Positions 35,531 to 46,121 of a stretch of DNA of 64,000 bases are shown here, piece by piece; position 1 is the stretch's first letter, and each line of letters starts with the position of its first letter. Position numbers and translations under genes: made by a program. This stretch comes from Caulobacteraceae bacterium (lineage in GTDB: Bacteria > Pseudomonadota > Alphaproteobacteria > Caulobacterales > Caulobacteraceae): the NCBI GenBank assembly GCA_947475875.1, contig CANJME010000007.1, forward strand, positions 79,012 through 143,011, read 5' to 3'. The notes beneath the pieces were generated by a model. The model was not told where the DNA came from and did no database searches. It saw only the letters and a list, made by a program, of their open reading frames with translations.

Positions 35531-36529
35531 GTGACGCCGCCCACAGACATCCGCCGACCCCTGCTTGCCTGGTACGACGCCAACAAGCGCGATCTGCCGT
35601 GGCGCAGCGACGCGCCCGATCCCTACCGTGTGTGGCTGTCGGAGATCATGCTGCAGCAGACCACCGTACCGCACGCTACACCCTATTTCCTCGCCTTCAC
35701 CCAAAGATGGCCGACGGTCACCGACCTCGCGAACGCTGCCGACGCGGACGTCATGGCCGCCTGGGCCGGCCTCGGTTACTACGCCCGCGCCCGAAACCTC
35801 CTGGCCTGCGCGCGGGTCGTGGCGCGTGAGCATGGCGGGGTCTTCCCGAACACCGAAGAGCGCTTGCGCGCCTTGCCCGGCGTCGGCGCCTATACGGCCG
35901 CCGCGATCGCCGCCATCGCCTTTGGCCGCGCCTCCAATGTCGTCGACGGCAATGTCGAGCGGGTGATGGCGCGCCTCCATGCCGTGGAAACGCCCCTGCC
36001 CGACGCCAAGCCGGAACTGAAGGCGCTCGCGGCGGCTTACGTCACCCGTGATCGTCCCGGCGACTGGGCCCAGGCGCTGATGGACCTGGGGGCCACCGTC
36101 TGCCGGCCCAAGGGCCCGCTCTGCGAGCGCTGCCCGATCGCCTCTGCCTGCAAGGCATTGAAGACCGGCGCGCCGGAGTCCTGGCCCCGCAAGACCCCCA
36201 AACCCGACCGGCCACGCCGTTACGGCGATGTCTATGTGCTGACTGATGGCGGCCATCTGGCGGTGGAGCGCCGCCCGGGCAAAGGCCTGCTGGGCGGCAT
36301 GCTGGGCCTGCCGGGCGGCCCGTGGACCTCGGACCGCGCCAAGGGCTCGCCGCCGATTCCCGCCGACTGGAAGCGGGTCGGCGAGGTCGAACACGTCTTC
36401 ACCCATTTCTCCCTGACTCTCACTGTTCACACCGCCAGCGGCGGCGGCTGGAGCGGCGAATGGACCGACGATCCCTCGGTCCTGCCCAGCGTGTTTCTGA
36501 AAGCAGTGCGCGCCGCGAATTTCGGTTAA
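35531..36529 (+). CDS. mutY: A/G-specific adenine glycosylase
   Basis: MutY removes adenine mispaired with 8-oxoguanine. The 332-residue protein starts at GTG 35531. It has the catalytic Glu region SEIMLQQTTV, the helix-hairpin-helix LPGVGAYTAAAIAAIAFG with the following catalytic Asp in VVDGNVERVMAR, and the [4Fe-4S] motif C-x6-C-x2-C-x5-C in VCRPKGPLCERCPIASAC. A C-terminal NUDIX-like 8-oxoG recognition domain (about 220-332, GKGLLGGMLGLPGG and EVEHVFTHFSLTL) completes it. Confidence 0.97.
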   Translation: MTPPTDIRRPLLAWYDANKRDLPWRSDAPDPYRVWLSEIMLQQTTVPHATPYFLAFTQRWPTVTDLANAADADVMAAWAGLGYYARARNLLACARVVAREHGGVFPNTEERLRALPGVGAYTAAAIAAIAFGRASNVVDGNVERVMARLHAVETPLPDAKPELKALAAAYVTRDRPGDWAQALMDLGATVCRPKGPLCERCPIASACKALKTGAPESWPRKTPKPDRPRRYGDVYVLTDGGHLAVERRPGKGLLGGMLGLPGGPWTSDRAKGSPPIPADWKRVGEVEHVFTHFSLTLTVHTASGGGWSGEWTDDPSVLPSVFLKAVRAANFG

Positions 36530-36568
36530 GCTTGCGATTCAAGCCCAACTGAAACCGGAGGCTCGGCC

Positions 36569-37042
36569 ATGGACGCCCTGACCCTGCAAAACCCCGTCTT
36601 CGCCGCCTACGCCATCGCGGCCAGCCTGTTGATCCTGAAAGCCATCGGCATGTCCTGGCTTACCGTCGCGCGCATGATGCAGGTGAAGGGCGGCTTCCGT
36701 TCGCCGGAGGACCTGAAGAAAACCCCGCTCAACCCCGCGCCCAGCCCGGAGCAGACCGCGCCCAACGAGGCCGTCGACCGGATTCGCCGGATCCATCTGA
36801 ACGACCTGGAGAACATCCCCTTCTTCCTGGCCGCCGGTCTGTTCTTCGTGCTGATCGGGCCCGGACTGCTGGAAGCCCGCATCCTTTTCTACGGGTATGT
36901 CATGTCCCGCCTTGCCCATTTCGCGGCCTATCTGACCGCCCGCACCCACGACACCCGCGCCACCCTTTGGACGATCGGCTCGCTCATGCTCATCTACATG
37001 ACCGTCCGGGTGCTGCTGGCAGCCCTCGGCGTATGGCCATAA
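36569..37042 (+). CDS. MAPEG family membrane protein
   Basis: This 157-residue protein has four hydrophobic helices and the MAPEG signature VDRIRRIHLNDLENIPFFL after the first loop. It matches microsomal glutathione S-transferase 1-like members, which conjugate glutathione to hydrophobic electrophiles or reduce lipid peroxides. In bacteria the substrate is generally unknown. It lies 10 bases before the VOC gene and may share a transcript with mutY downstream genes. Confidence 0.92.
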   Translation: MDALTLQNPVFAAYAIAASLLILKAIGMSWLTVARMMQVKGGFRSPEDLKKTPLNPAPSPEQTAPNEAVDRIRRIHLNDLENIPFFLAAGLFFVLIGPGLLEARILFYGYVMSRLAHFAAYLTARTHDTRATLWTIGSLMLIYMTVRVLLAALGVWP

Positions 37043-37052
37043 GGAAAAGGCC

Positions 37053-37427
37053 ATGATCGATCACGTCTCAATCCCCGTGCGAGACCTGACAACGGCTGGC
37101 GTTTATTACGACGCGGTGCTCGCGCCGCTCGGACTTACCCGCCTCCTCACGCATGATGCGACCATCGGTTTCGGCAAGCGCTATCCCGAGTTCTGGCTGA
37201 ACCTGCGGCCCGAGGTTCGCCCCGTGGCCAATCCAGGCTGCCACATCTGCCTGCGCGCGCCCGATGAGGCGGCGGTGCGCGCCTTCCACGCCGCCGGCCT
37301 CGCACACGGCGGCGCCGACGAGGGCTCGCCCGGTCCCCGCCAGGCCGCCATGACCACCTACATCGGCGCCTTCCTGATCGACCCCGATGGCAACAAGATT
37401 GAAGCCGTCACCTTCCCGGCCTCATGA
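37053..37427 (+). CDS. VOC/glyoxalase-fold protein
   Basis: This 124-residue single VOC domain opens MIDHVSIPVRDLTTAGVYYDAV and closes with FLIDPDGNKIEAVTFP, the standard βαβββ pairs; the metal-ligand His and Glu are visible. Comparable small proteins include lactoylglutathione lyase-like and glutathione-S-transferase FosA-like enzymes; none is assigned here. It overlaps the next gene by four bases (ATGA). Confidence 0.9.
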   Translation: MIDHVSIPVRDLTTAGVYYDAVLAPLGLTRLLTHDATIGFGKRYPEFWLNLRPEVRPVANPGCHICLRAPDEAAVRAFHAAGLAHGGADEGSPGPRQAAMTTYIGAFLIDPDGNKIEAVTFPAS

Positions 37428-38074
37428 AACGCGTCGAGGTTCTGGAGTTCGAAACCGCCGGCGGGGTGACCATTCATTCCAGCCGCTGGAAGAATGGACT
37501 GGCGGGCGCCGGGCTCGCCGTCTTCACGGGGCTGGCGGCGCTGAGCGTTTGGTCGTTCCTGCATTATCCGACCGGAAAGGACGACATCTGGTACGAACTG
37601 GGCCTTGGCCTGCTCACGGCCTATGCCCTGGCCCTGACCGTGCAGATCGCCGCCCGGGCGGTTTCGCCCGAGAGCCTGCACATCGCGCGTTCCGGCCTGA
37701 CCCACCACTGGCTTTTCGGCGTGCGCAGGTGGAGCTGGTCCGAGATCGAGACACCGCGCATCGTCCGCGCCGGGTTTCGCGGTCTGTTCATCAATGTCCG
37801 GTTTGATGAGGTCACGCCGAGCGGCCGGCGCAAGACGATCAGCCTGCCGCTCTACTGGGAGGAAAACCCTGAACGCATCGCCGGCATGATCGAGACGGCC
37901 CGCGAACAGGCCGCCGCGGGGGCGGGCGGGTTTACCGAGACCGTCCACGCCTCAGGCGACCTGCGCATGAAGCGATACGACCCGATCACCGTGCGCCGGT
38001 TTGCGTTCGCTGCGGCCGCCATCCTGCTGATCGGCTATTACGTGGCCCTATGGCTGAACAGTCATCACCGATGA
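37424..38074 (+). CDS. Hypothetical membrane protein with PH-like centre
   Basis: This 216-residue protein has two N-terminal hydrophobic segments (about 25-45 and 58-78) and one at the C-terminus (about 188-208). The middle soluble part resembles bacterial PH-like/DUF domains (ESLHIARSGLTHHWLFG, RWSWSEIETPRI). I cannot assign a function. It is translationally coupled to the VOC gene upstream and the GNAT gene downstream. Confidence 0.78.
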   Translation: MKRVEVLEFETAGGVTIHSSRWKNGLAGAGLAVFTGLAALSVWSFLHYPTGKDDIWYELGLGLLTAYALALTVQIAARAVSPESLHIARSGLTHHWLFGVRRWSWSEIETPRIVRAGFRGLFINVRFDEVTPSGRRKTISLPLYWEENPERIAGMIETAREQAAAGAGGFTETVHASGDLRMKRYDPITVRRFAFAAAAILLIGYYVALWLNSHHR

Positions 38075-38538
38075 CGCCCGCCCTCGAATTTCGCCTCGAC
38101 GACCTCTCCGGCGAGGCCATCCGATCCCTCGTCGCCCGCCATTTGTCGGGCATGCATGAGCACAGCCCGCCGGAAAGCGTTCATGCTCTGGGGATCGAAA
38201 AGTTGCGCCATCCGTCGGTCCGCCTGTGGTCGGCGTGGAAGGACGGCGATCTCGCCGGTATGGGGGCTCTGCGCCGCATCGATGCGGCCAACGGCGAACT
38301 GAAATCCATGCGCGTGGCCGACTCCTGGCTGGGCAGGGGCGTGGGCCGCGCCATCCTTGATCACCTGATCGCCGACGCGCGGGGCCTCGGCATGACGCGC
38401 CTGTGGCTGGAAACCGGCTCCGGCCCACCGTTCGCCCCCGCGACAGGTCTCTACGAAAGCGCCGCCTTTTCCCGCTGCGCGCCGTTCGACTATTACAAGC
38501 CCGACCCGTTCAGCGTTTTCATGACGCGGACGATCTGA
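38071..38538 (+). CDS. GNAT-family acetyltransferase
   Basis: This protein of about 155 residues matches small PhnO-like GNATs: DLAGMGALRRID, LKSMRVADSWLGRGVGRAI (acetyl-CoA loop) and LGMTRLWLETGSGPPFAPATGLYE. The final YKPDPFSVFM fits this group. The ATG at 38071 overlaps the previous stop as ATGA, which favours it. ATG 38050 would add seven residues. Substrate unknown. Confidence 0.88.
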   Translation: MTPALEFRLDDLSGEAIRSLVARHLSGMHEHSPPESVHALGIEKLRHPSVRLWSAWKDGDLAGMGALRRIDAANGELKSMRVADSWLGRGVGRAILDHLIADARGLGMTRLWLETGSGPPFAPATGLYESAAFSRCAPFDYYKPDPFSVFMTRTI

Positions 38539-38541
38539 TCC

Positions 38542-38973
38542 TCACCCGAAGGTCAGCACCGCGACCAGCACCGTCGCTGCGGACAATAACCCGCTGATGG
38601 GGCCGGCGATCGCCATGATTTTCGCCGCCGCCAGATCGCCCTTCTCGGCCTTGCCCGCCGCGCGGGTCACCGTGAAAATCGCGGCCAGCAGCAGGACCAC
38701 CAGCACCATCTTCAACCAGAATAGGTGACTGAGCGTGGACATGTCGGGATAGCGCATCCAGACCATCAGCGGCCCGGTGATCAGCATGAGGACCAGCCCG
38801 ATCATGGCAATGCGGCTCACCCCGTGTTGCAGCTTCCACAGCCCCGGCCGCGTCTCGTTGTTGGCAGAGCCAATGGCCGGCCCGATCTGCGAATTTGCCA
38901 TGCCGCCGCCCAGGCCCATCGCCAGACCCATGATGTGCAGCCACAGAACCACTTTGAAAAAGATGTCGTCCAT
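38542..38973 (-). CDS. Small four-helix membrane protein, CopD-like
   Basis: This 143-residue protein has four hydrophobic helices: a first with WLHIMGLAMGLGGGMA, a second with IAMIGLVLMLITGPLMVW, a third with FWLKMVLVVLLLAAIF and a fourth near the C-terminus. The histidine in the first helix and the short loops resemble CopD/DUF2269-type membrane proteins involved in copper or heme-linked redox. This is a weak family guess. It lies three bases from the convergent GNAT stop. Confidence 0.7.
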   Translation of the reverse strand: MDDIFFKVVLWLHIMGLAMGLGGGMANSQIGPAIGSANNETRPGLWKLQHGVSRIAMIGLVLMLITGPLMVWMRYPDMSTLSHLFWLKMVLVVLLLAAIFTVTRAAGKAEKGDLAAAKIMAIAGPISGLLSAATVLVAVLTFG

Positions 38974-39055
38974 GGCCCACCCTCCACGATGCCCAAAGCA
39001 CAGTCGCGCCGAAGGGATACTTCCGGGTTTTCGGGTTTAGTTCAACCTGCGGAAG

Positions 39056-40330
<1,275 letters not shown>

Positions 40331-40333
40331 AAG

Positions 40334-40981
40334 CTAGAGCGGCAACTCATCCTGCAAGGCGTCGTCCCAGGCCAGCATGGGGTTGCGGCCCATCAGGGCC
40401 AGTTTCACCGGTCCCCAGGTCGGGCGGTGAATTTCGCAAGGGCCGAGGCGCAGCAGAGCCTCGGCGTGGATGGCGGCGCGATAGCCCTTGTGGCCGGAAA
40501 AGCCGTAGCCGGGATAGCGCTCGTCCATCTCCTTCATCAGCCGGTCGCGGGCCACTTTCGCCAGGATGGAAGCCGCGGCGATGGAGCAGGAAATGGCGTC
40601 GCCGCCGATTACCGTCTTGACCGGACATGGCAAGGCGAACGGGTATTTGCCGTCCACCAGCGCAAACACCGGCGCGACCGCCATGGCCTCCACCGCCCGC
40701 CGCATGGCCAGACCCGTGGCGCCGACGATGTTCAGGGCTGAGATCTCTTCCACCGAGGCGAAACCGACGCCGAACGCCACGGCGCTCTCCATGATCTCGA
40801 TTTCCAGCCGCTCGCGCGCCTTCGCCGTCAGTTTCTTGGAATCGTTCAGGCCCTCGGGAATCCTCCGCGGATCGAGGATCACCGCCCCCGCCGACACCGG
40901 TCCGGCCCAGGGGCCCCGGCCAGCCTCATCCACGCCACAGACAGGCGCTGGGCAGGCAGTCTCGAGGATGTAGTCAGGCAT
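40334..40981 (-). CDS. rnhB: Ribonuclease HII
   Basis: This enzyme removes RNA in RNA-DNA hybrids and single ribonucleotides in DNA. The 215-residue protein has the metal site [15 protein letters not shown], a second acidic residue in [13 protein letters not shown] and the [13 protein letters not shown] segment. It starts 10 bases from the tag stop on the same strand and is followed by the inverted-repeat element before ccrM. Confidence 0.97.
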   Translation of the reverse strand: MPDYILETACPAPVCGVDEAGRGPWAGPVSAGAVILDPRRIPEGLNDSKKLTAKARERLEIEIMESAVAFGVGFASVEEISALNIVGATGLAMRRAVEAMAVAPVFALVDGKYPFALPCPVKTVIGGDAISCSIAAASILAKVARDRLMKEMDERYPGYGFSGHKGYRAAIHAEALLRLGPCEIHRPTWGPVKLALMGRNPMLAWDDALQDELPL

Positions 40982-40990
40982 GGCGGCGAC

Positions 40991-41581
40991 TCAGGTGACC
41001 GCCATCCGTCGGCATTCTTCGTGCCGGGTGCAAGTCACAAGATGGTCGTTGACCAGGCCCGTGGCCTGCATGAAGGCATAGACGATCACCGGGCCACAGA
41101 ACTTGAAGCCCTTGGATTTCAGCGCCCTGGCCAGTTCCTGGGCCTTGGGCGTTTCGGCCGGAACGCCGGTGTCGACCGTCCAGTGATTGGTCAGGGTCGG
41201 GCCATTGATGCCCCAGATAAAGTCCGCCAGGTCCTCGCCGCGGTCGCGCATGTCGAGATAGATCCGCGCCCCGGAGATCGCCGCATCGATCTTGGCGTTG
41301 GAGCGGATGATCCGCTCGTTGGCCATCAGGGCGGAGCGTTCCTTTTCGCCGAACCGGGCCACGATCTCGGGATCGAAATTGGCGAAGGCCTCGCGGAAGG
41401 CCTCGCGCTTCCTCAGGATGGTGATCCACGACAGCCCGGCCTGGAACCCGTCCAGAACCAGCTTTTCCCACAGCGCCCGCGAGTCCCGCTCAGGCACGCC
41501 CCACTCATGGTCGTGGTAGGCCTCGTACAGCGGATCGCCGTTCATGCCCCGCCACTGGCAGCGGGTTTCGGAGGTCGTCAT
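40991..41581 (-). CDS. tag: DNA-3-methyladenine glycosylase I
   Basis: This base-excision enzyme removes 3-methyladenine. The 196-residue protein shows YHDHEWGVPERDSRALWEKL, LDGFQAGLSWITILRKR, and a C-terminal TCTRHEEC segment whose Cys/His with the N-terminal Cys form the zinc site of Tag. It overlaps the end of the fdhF-like gene by four bases (ATGA) and sits just before rnhB. Confidence 0.96.
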   Translation of the reverse strand: MTTSETRCQWRGMNGDPLYEAYHDHEWGVPERDSRALWEKLVLDGFQAGLSWITILRKREAFREAFANFDPEIVARFGEKERSALMANERIIRSNAKIDAAISGARIYLDMRDRGEDLADFIWGINGPTLTNHWTVDTGVPAETPKAQELARALKSKGFKFCGPVIVYAFMQATGLVNDHLVTCTRHEECRRMAVT

Positions 41582-43755
41582 GCGCTCAGTTTCCTCACGA
41601 TCCTCACCGGTGTCGACTTGAAGGCCGGAGTCTTGCTGCGCGGATCGACGGCCGTTCCGGTCAGCACATTGGCCTCAGGGAAATAGGCCATGACGCCGCC
41701 CCGGGCGATGTCGTAGGCGCGAACGGTGACGTCCTCCATCCGACCGTGGTCGGATTCCAGCGTCGCGGTATCGCCGTCCTTCAGGCCGTAACCGGCGAGA
41801 TCATCCGCGTTCATCATGACGCTCCAGCGGTCGGCCATGCCGCGATAGGTGTCGGTGCGCTCGTAGATGATGGTGTTGAACTGGCCCTCGGAGCGCACGG
41901 TGGTCAGGGTAAGGCCGCTGGAGACCGGCGCTGGCGCCTTTCGGACCACGAAGTGCGCCTTGCCGTCCTCGGTGTGGAACTTCGGCGTGTGCAGCAGGCG
42001 CCCGGCGACATGGAATTCCTGCTTGGCGACGTCGATATCGGCCAGGGCTTCCATCCCCGGCACGATCTTCGCGATCGCTTCGCGGGCCGTGCGGTGTTGC
42101 TGGAAGGCGGCAAAGTCGATGGGCGAGTCGGGCAACAGCCGCCGCGCGATCTCGGTCAGCACCACCATCTCCGGCCGGGTATTGGCCTGCCGGCGGATGC
42201 CGCCGTCCGAGAGGCGCACATAGTTGAACATCGATTCCTGGGTGGTCGACTGCCACTCCTCGTCCCGCGCAGTAACCGGCAGGATCAGGCTCTCGCCCGC
42301 ATCGATCCCGCAGATATGGCCTCGGTTAAGCGTCGTGGTCAGGAACACCTTGAAGCCGATGCGGTCCATGGCCTCCGTCACCCAGCCGGTATCGGGATTG
42401 GCTTCCAACAGATTGCCACCCATTAGCACCGCCACATCCACCTTGCCTTCGTGCGCAGCCTTCATTCCGGCCATGGTGTCGAAACCCTTGTCCCTCGGCA
42501 GGGTGATCCCGAACGTCTCCTCCATCTTCGCCATCACCTCGGCGGCCAGCACGGGCTTGACGCCGATGGTGCCGATGCCCTGGACGTTGGAGTGGCCGCG
42601 CAGGGGCAGCAGGCCCGCGCCCGGCCGGCCGATCATGCCGCGGAGAAGCGCGAGGTTGGCCAGATACTCGACGTTTTCCGACCCGTGCAGGTGATGGGTC
42701 ATGCCCATGCCCCAGGCGATGACGGCGTTGGTTGAACGGGCGTAGAGCTCGGCCACGCGCTCGATGTCGCCGCGCGCAAGGCCGGTGCGCGCCTCGATGT
42801 CTTCCCAGTCCGCCGCCCGCACATCGGCCGCGAAGGCGTCAAACCCTGTGGTGTGATCGGTGATGAAAGCGCCATCCTCCGCGCTCATGTCCAGCACCGC
42901 CCTGGCGATCCCTTTGAACAGGGCGATGTCCGAGCCGATGGCCGGCTGCAGATAGTCCGAGGCAATCCAGTCGCCGCCCTTGAGCATTGAGGACGGGCTC
43001 TTGGGGATGGCGAACTTGACGAGGCCGGCTTCCTTGGCCGGGTTGATCATCACCACCTGGCCGCCCCGGTCGCGGCAGGCTTTCAGCTTGTGAATGAAGC
43101 GCGGATGATTGGAGGAAGGGTTTGCCCCGATCACAAAGATGAAATCGCACAAATCAAGGTCGTCCAGTTCGACCGTCGAGGTGCCCGTGCCGATCGTCGT
43201 TCCCAGTCCGATGCTGGTCGCCTGGTGGCAGTAGTAGGAGCAGTTGTTGACGTTGTTGGTCCCATAGGCGCGAGCCAAAAGCTGCAGCACGAACCCCGCC
43301 TCGTTGGACGCCCGGCCCGAAGAATAGAAGAAGGTGCGGTCCGGGCTCGTCGCCGCCAGCCGCGCGGCCGCCATATCGTACGCCGCCTCCCAGCCGATGG
43401 GCGCGAACCGGTCGGCGCCTTTCGCCTTGAACAGCGGGGTGGCGAGCCGCCCCAAATGTTCCAGCTCGTGGCCGTCGAGGTCGCGCAGATCGCTCAGCGG
43501 ATGGGTCAGCACCTCAAGCGGAATGCCCGGCTGCACATCGCTCGACTGGGCCTGGACCGACTTGTTGCAGACGGAAGGAAACTCGCCCGCCTCGTTGGTC
43601 ATGCCGCCCTTCTGGCCGCCCATGCCAAGCCCGCAGGCCTTGCAGGTGTTTTTCGAAGTCAGCGCCTTGGCGGTGCGCGCAAAACCGGCCTTGCGCGCGG
43701 TTTCCAGCGCATAGAGCACCTTTTTCGCGCCGCCGCCGACGGTTTGCCGCATCAC
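41578..43755 (-). CDS. FdhF/YdeP family molybdopterin oxidoreductase
   Basis: This 725-residue member of the molybdopterin-dependent oxidoreductase family is like YdeP. The N-terminal Cys cluster (TCKACGLGMGGQKGG, then PSVCNKS) resembles a partial Fe-S motif. Cofactor-binding segments include GANPSSNHPRFIHKLKA, GMGMTHHLHGSENV and MGGNLLEANPDTG. The C-terminal β-barrel (about 620-715) carries TDTYRGMADRWSV. YdeP is linked to acid resistance in E. coli; the reaction is unknown. GTG 43755 or ATG 43752 both serve as start. It overlaps tag, so the four repair/oxidoreductase genes may form one transcript. Confidence 0.9.
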   Translation of the reverse strand: MMRQTVGGGAKKVLYALETARKAGFARTAKALTSKNTCKACGLGMGGQKGGMTNEAGEFPSVCNKSVQAQSSDVQPGIPLEVLTHPLSDLRDLDGHELEHLGRLATPLFKAKGADRFAPIGWEAAYDMAAARLAATSPDRTFFYSSGRASNEAGFVLQLLARAYGTNNVNNCSYYCHQATSIGLGTTIGTGTSTVELDDLDLCDFIFVIGANPSSNHPRFIHKLKACRDRGGQVVMINPAKEAGLVKFAIPKSPSSMLKGGDWIASDYLQPAIGSDIALFKGIARAVLDMSAEDGAFITDHTTGFDAFAADVRAADWEDIEARTGLARGDIERVAELYARSTNAVIAWGMGMTHHLHGSENVEYLANLALLRGMIGRPGAGLLPLRGHSNVQGIGTIGVKPVLAAEVMAKMEETFGITLPRDKGFDTMAGMKAAHEGKVDVAVLMGGNLLEANPDTGWVTEAMDRIGFKVFLTTTLNRGHICGIDAGESLILPVTARDEEWQSTTQESMFNYVRLSDGGIRRQANTRPEMVVLTEIARRLLPDSPIDFAAFQQHRTAREAIAKIVPGMEALADIDVAKQEFHVAGRLLHTPKFHTEDGKAHFVVRKAPAPVSSGLTLTTVRSEGQFNTIIYERTDTYRGMADRWSVMMNADDLAGYGLKDGDTATLESDHGRMEDVTVRAYDIARGGVMAYFPEANVLTGTAVDPRSKTPAFKSTPVRIVRKLSA

Positions 43756-43843
43756 AACACCGAACTTGCCCGTCCCTTGCAGGTTGTCATTTACGCTAGA
43801 CCGGCGCTTAATGTCGAAAAATCATACGCTGGGAGGAGCGGTC

Positions 43844-45061
43844 ATGCTCAAGTCGAAATCATTGGCTCTGGCCCTATTGCTGACGGGTGGCGCGCTCATC
43901 GCCGCTGCCCCCGCCCTGTCCGCGGACGGCCCCAATCCTGTGATCGTCAAGGCCGGGTACAAGGTTCCCAAGAACGCCTTCGGTCAGCCGGACCTTTCGG
44001 GCGCCTGGACCAACTCGACCTTGAGCACCCTCGAGCGCGCCGCCAGCTATGGCGACCGGATGGTCATGACGCCCGAAGAGGTCGCCCGGGCCGAGGGCAC
44101 TCGTCTGGCCCAGATCGTTAACGGCAACAAGCCGACCAGCACCACCGCCACCCTGGCCGAGGTCAACGCCACCTGCGACCTGCCCGGCTTCGCCCCCGGC
44201 GCGGGTTGCGCCTACAACGCCGGCTTCACCGAGCCGGGCGACCTGGTGATGCGCGTCAATGGCCAGCCACGCGCCTCGTTCATCACCTACCCGGCCAACG
44301 GCCGCATCCCGCAGCGCAAGGCAACCGCGGTGGTAACCACCTCGAACATCGTCGTCGGACCCGCCGAAGGCGAGGAACGTGCGCCGCTCGGCGCCGGAGA
44401 AGCGGCGGGCGCCGGTCGCGGCGGCCGGGGCGGCGGCGCTGCCGCTCAGCCTGCGGCAGGCGCAGGACGCGGCGGCGGCGGTGGCGGCGGTGGCCGTGGC
44501 GGTCTCGCCGGTCAGTACGACAATCCGGAAAACCGGCCTCTGCCGGAGCGCTGCATCATGTCGTTCGGCGCCTCCACCGGCCCGATCATGCGCGACCAAC
44601 TGTACAATTCGAACTACCGCTTCGTGCAGGGCCGCGACTCGCTCGCCATCTGGGTGGAGATGGTCCACGACACACGCATCGTGCGCATCGGCCCCAACGC
44701 CAAGCACCGCACCGACGGCATCCGCCCCTACTACGGCGACGCCATCGGCCACTACGAAGGCAATACCCTGGTCGTCGAGACCACCAACTGGCCGCAATCC
44801 CAGCAACTCAACGGCTCGTGGCAGAACCTGAAAATCACCGAACGCTTCACCCGCGTTTCGCCGACCCGCATGCTCTATCAGTTTGAGGCCGAGGACCCGA
44901 CGTTCTGGGACAAGCCCTGGGGCGGCGAGTACGAATTCGCGCAAACCAGCGGCGTCTATGAGTACGCCTGCCACGAGGGCAACTACGCCCTAGAAGGCGT
45001 GCTCGCCGGCGCCCGGGCGGCGGAAAAGGCGGCGGCTACGCCGGCCTCGGCGCAACGGTAA
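43844..45061 (+). CDS. Large secreted protein, GQPDLSGAW family, paralogue 1
   Basis: This 405-residue exported protein has a signal peptide (MLKSKSLALALLLTGG) ending near LSADG. Its first mature motif is FGQPDLSGAWTN, followed by a conserved pair of cysteines (ATCDLPGF, GAGCAYN), RASFITYPANGR and ERCIMSFGASTGP. The end is DAIGHYEGNTLVVET and YEYACHEGNY. A low-complexity Gly/Ala/Arg linker (about residues 185-235) splits it into two halves. The ATG at 43844 has GGGAGGAG upstream. I do not know the function. Similar proteins occur in Acidobacteria and Caulobacterales secretomes. A diverged paralogue is at 46122-47351. Confidence 0.8.
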   Translation: MLKSKSLALALLLTGGALIAAAPALSADGPNPVIVKAGYKVPKNAFGQPDLSGAWTNSTLSTLERAASYGDRMVMTPEEVARAEGTRLAQIVNGNKPTSTTATLAEVNATCDLPGFAPGAGCAYNAGFTEPGDLVMRVNGQPRASFITYPANGRIPQRKATAVVTTSNIVVGPAEGEERAPLGAGEAAGAGRGGRGGGAAAQPAAGAGRGGGGGGGGRGGLAGQYDNPENRPLPERCIMSFGASTGPIMRDQLYNSNYRFVQGRDSLAIWVEMVHDTRIVRIGPNAKHRTDGIRPYYGDAIGHYEGNTLVVETTNWPQSQQLNGSWQNLKITERFTRVSPTRMLYQFEAEDPTFWDKPWGGEYEFAQTSGVYEYACHEGNYALEGVLAGARAAEKAAATPASAQR

Positions 45062-45083
45062 GGCTCACATCCACAAAGGTATT

Positions 45084-45212
45084 CGTCATCCTCGGGTTCG
45101 GCGCAGCCGAATCCCGAGGATCCAGCAGCACCGAACTTGACGTTGCATTGGCTCGTTGAGACCTGGGATGCTGGGTCCTCGGTATTGCCTTTCAGGCAAA
45201 CCGAGGATGACG
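45084..45212. repeat. Nested inverted repeat after paralogue 1
   Basis: The outer arms CGTCATCCTCGG (45084-45095) and CCGAGGATGACG (45201-45212) enclose a second pair, CCGAGGATCCAGCA (45114-45127) and its complement (45169-45182, one mismatch). Each side also has its own small hairpin. The secondary structure is clover-leaf-like. The gap between the convergent genes holds no ORF. Confidence 0.85.
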
Positions 45213-45230
45213 ACGTCGTGGGAGCGATTG

Positions 45231-46082
45231 TTATGAGGCGCTGAGGATCGCCTCCAGCCCTTCCCTATAACTCACATACCTCGGCCGCCAGCCAAGCTCG
45301 GCTTTGGCCCGGGCGTTCGAGACGCGCTTGTTCTCGGCATAGAAGCGGCGGCTGGCCTCGGGGATTTCGGTGGTCAGGGGCGGCGGCTCAATGCCCAGCA
45401 GCTTGGCGGCATATTCAATGACCGCCTCGCCGGGAGCCGGCTCGTCGTCGCAGATGTTGTAGATGCCCGCCGCTCTTGGCCGGGCGATGGAGGCCTCGAG
45501 AGCCGAGACGACGTCGTCCCGGTGGGCTCTTGAGAACACGTGGCCCGGGATGGCGATCCGCCGCGCCTTGCCGTCGCGGAGGCGATCGAACGCCGAACGC
45601 CCCGGCCCATAGATGCCTGGCAAGCGAAAGGTGGTCACTGTCAGGCCCATGCCCCGCCCGGTCTGGCGCCAGTCCCGCTCGGCGCCCGCCCGGCGCCCGC
45701 CCTCCAGCGAGATGGCGTTAAGCGGGCTCTCCTCGTCCACCCAGCCCCCGCCCCGGTCGCCATAGACCCCGGTGGTCGACAGATAGCCGATCCAGTCAGG
45801 AAAGGCGTTCGAGGCGGCGATGGCGGGCGCCAGCGCATCAAGGCCCGGGCAACCGGCGGCCCCCGGCGGGGCGGTGACCAGGATCGCGTCCGCGTCATGC
45901 ACGGAAGCCGCCATGGCGATGGGATCGGCCGGATCGACGGCCTCAACACCGCCCGCCCCGAGGGCGGATCTGGCCCCGGCCGTACGGGCGGTGGCCGCCA
46001 CGCGCCAGCCCTTGCCGATCAGCGCCCGGGCCAGGCCCGAGCCGACATAGCCGTATCCGAAAATGAACGCCTTTTGCCCCAC
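45231..46082 (-). CDS. YeeZ-like NAD-dependent epimerase/dehydratase
   Basis: This 283-residue extended SDR has FIFGYGYVGSGLARALIGKG at the start (Rossmann GxGxxG), then TTGVYGDRGGGWVDE and RLPGIYGPGRSAFD, typical of the SDRa5 group. IYNICDDEPAPGEAVIEYAAKLLG and ELGWRPRYVSYREG follow. Substrate is unknown. The gene lies between the two GQPDLSGAW paralogues but is transcribed with the second one. Confidence 0.88.
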   Translation of the reverse strand: MGQKAFIFGYGYVGSGLARALIGKGWRVAATARTAGARSALGAGGVEAVDPADPIAMAASVHDADAILVTAPPGAAGCPGLDALAPAIAASNAFPDWIGYLSTTGVYGDRGGGWVDEESPLNAISLEGGRRAGAERDWRQTGRGMGLTVTTFRLPGIYGPGRSAFDRLRDGKARRIAIPGHVFSRAHRDDVVSALEASIARPRAAGIYNICDDEPAPGEAVIEYAAKLLGIEPPPLTTEIPEASRRFYAENKRVSNARAKAELGWRPRYVSYREGLEAILSAS

Positions 46083-46121
46083 GCGCCAAGCTGAACACGA
46101 AAAGGCCCGGGACGGGAAGAA

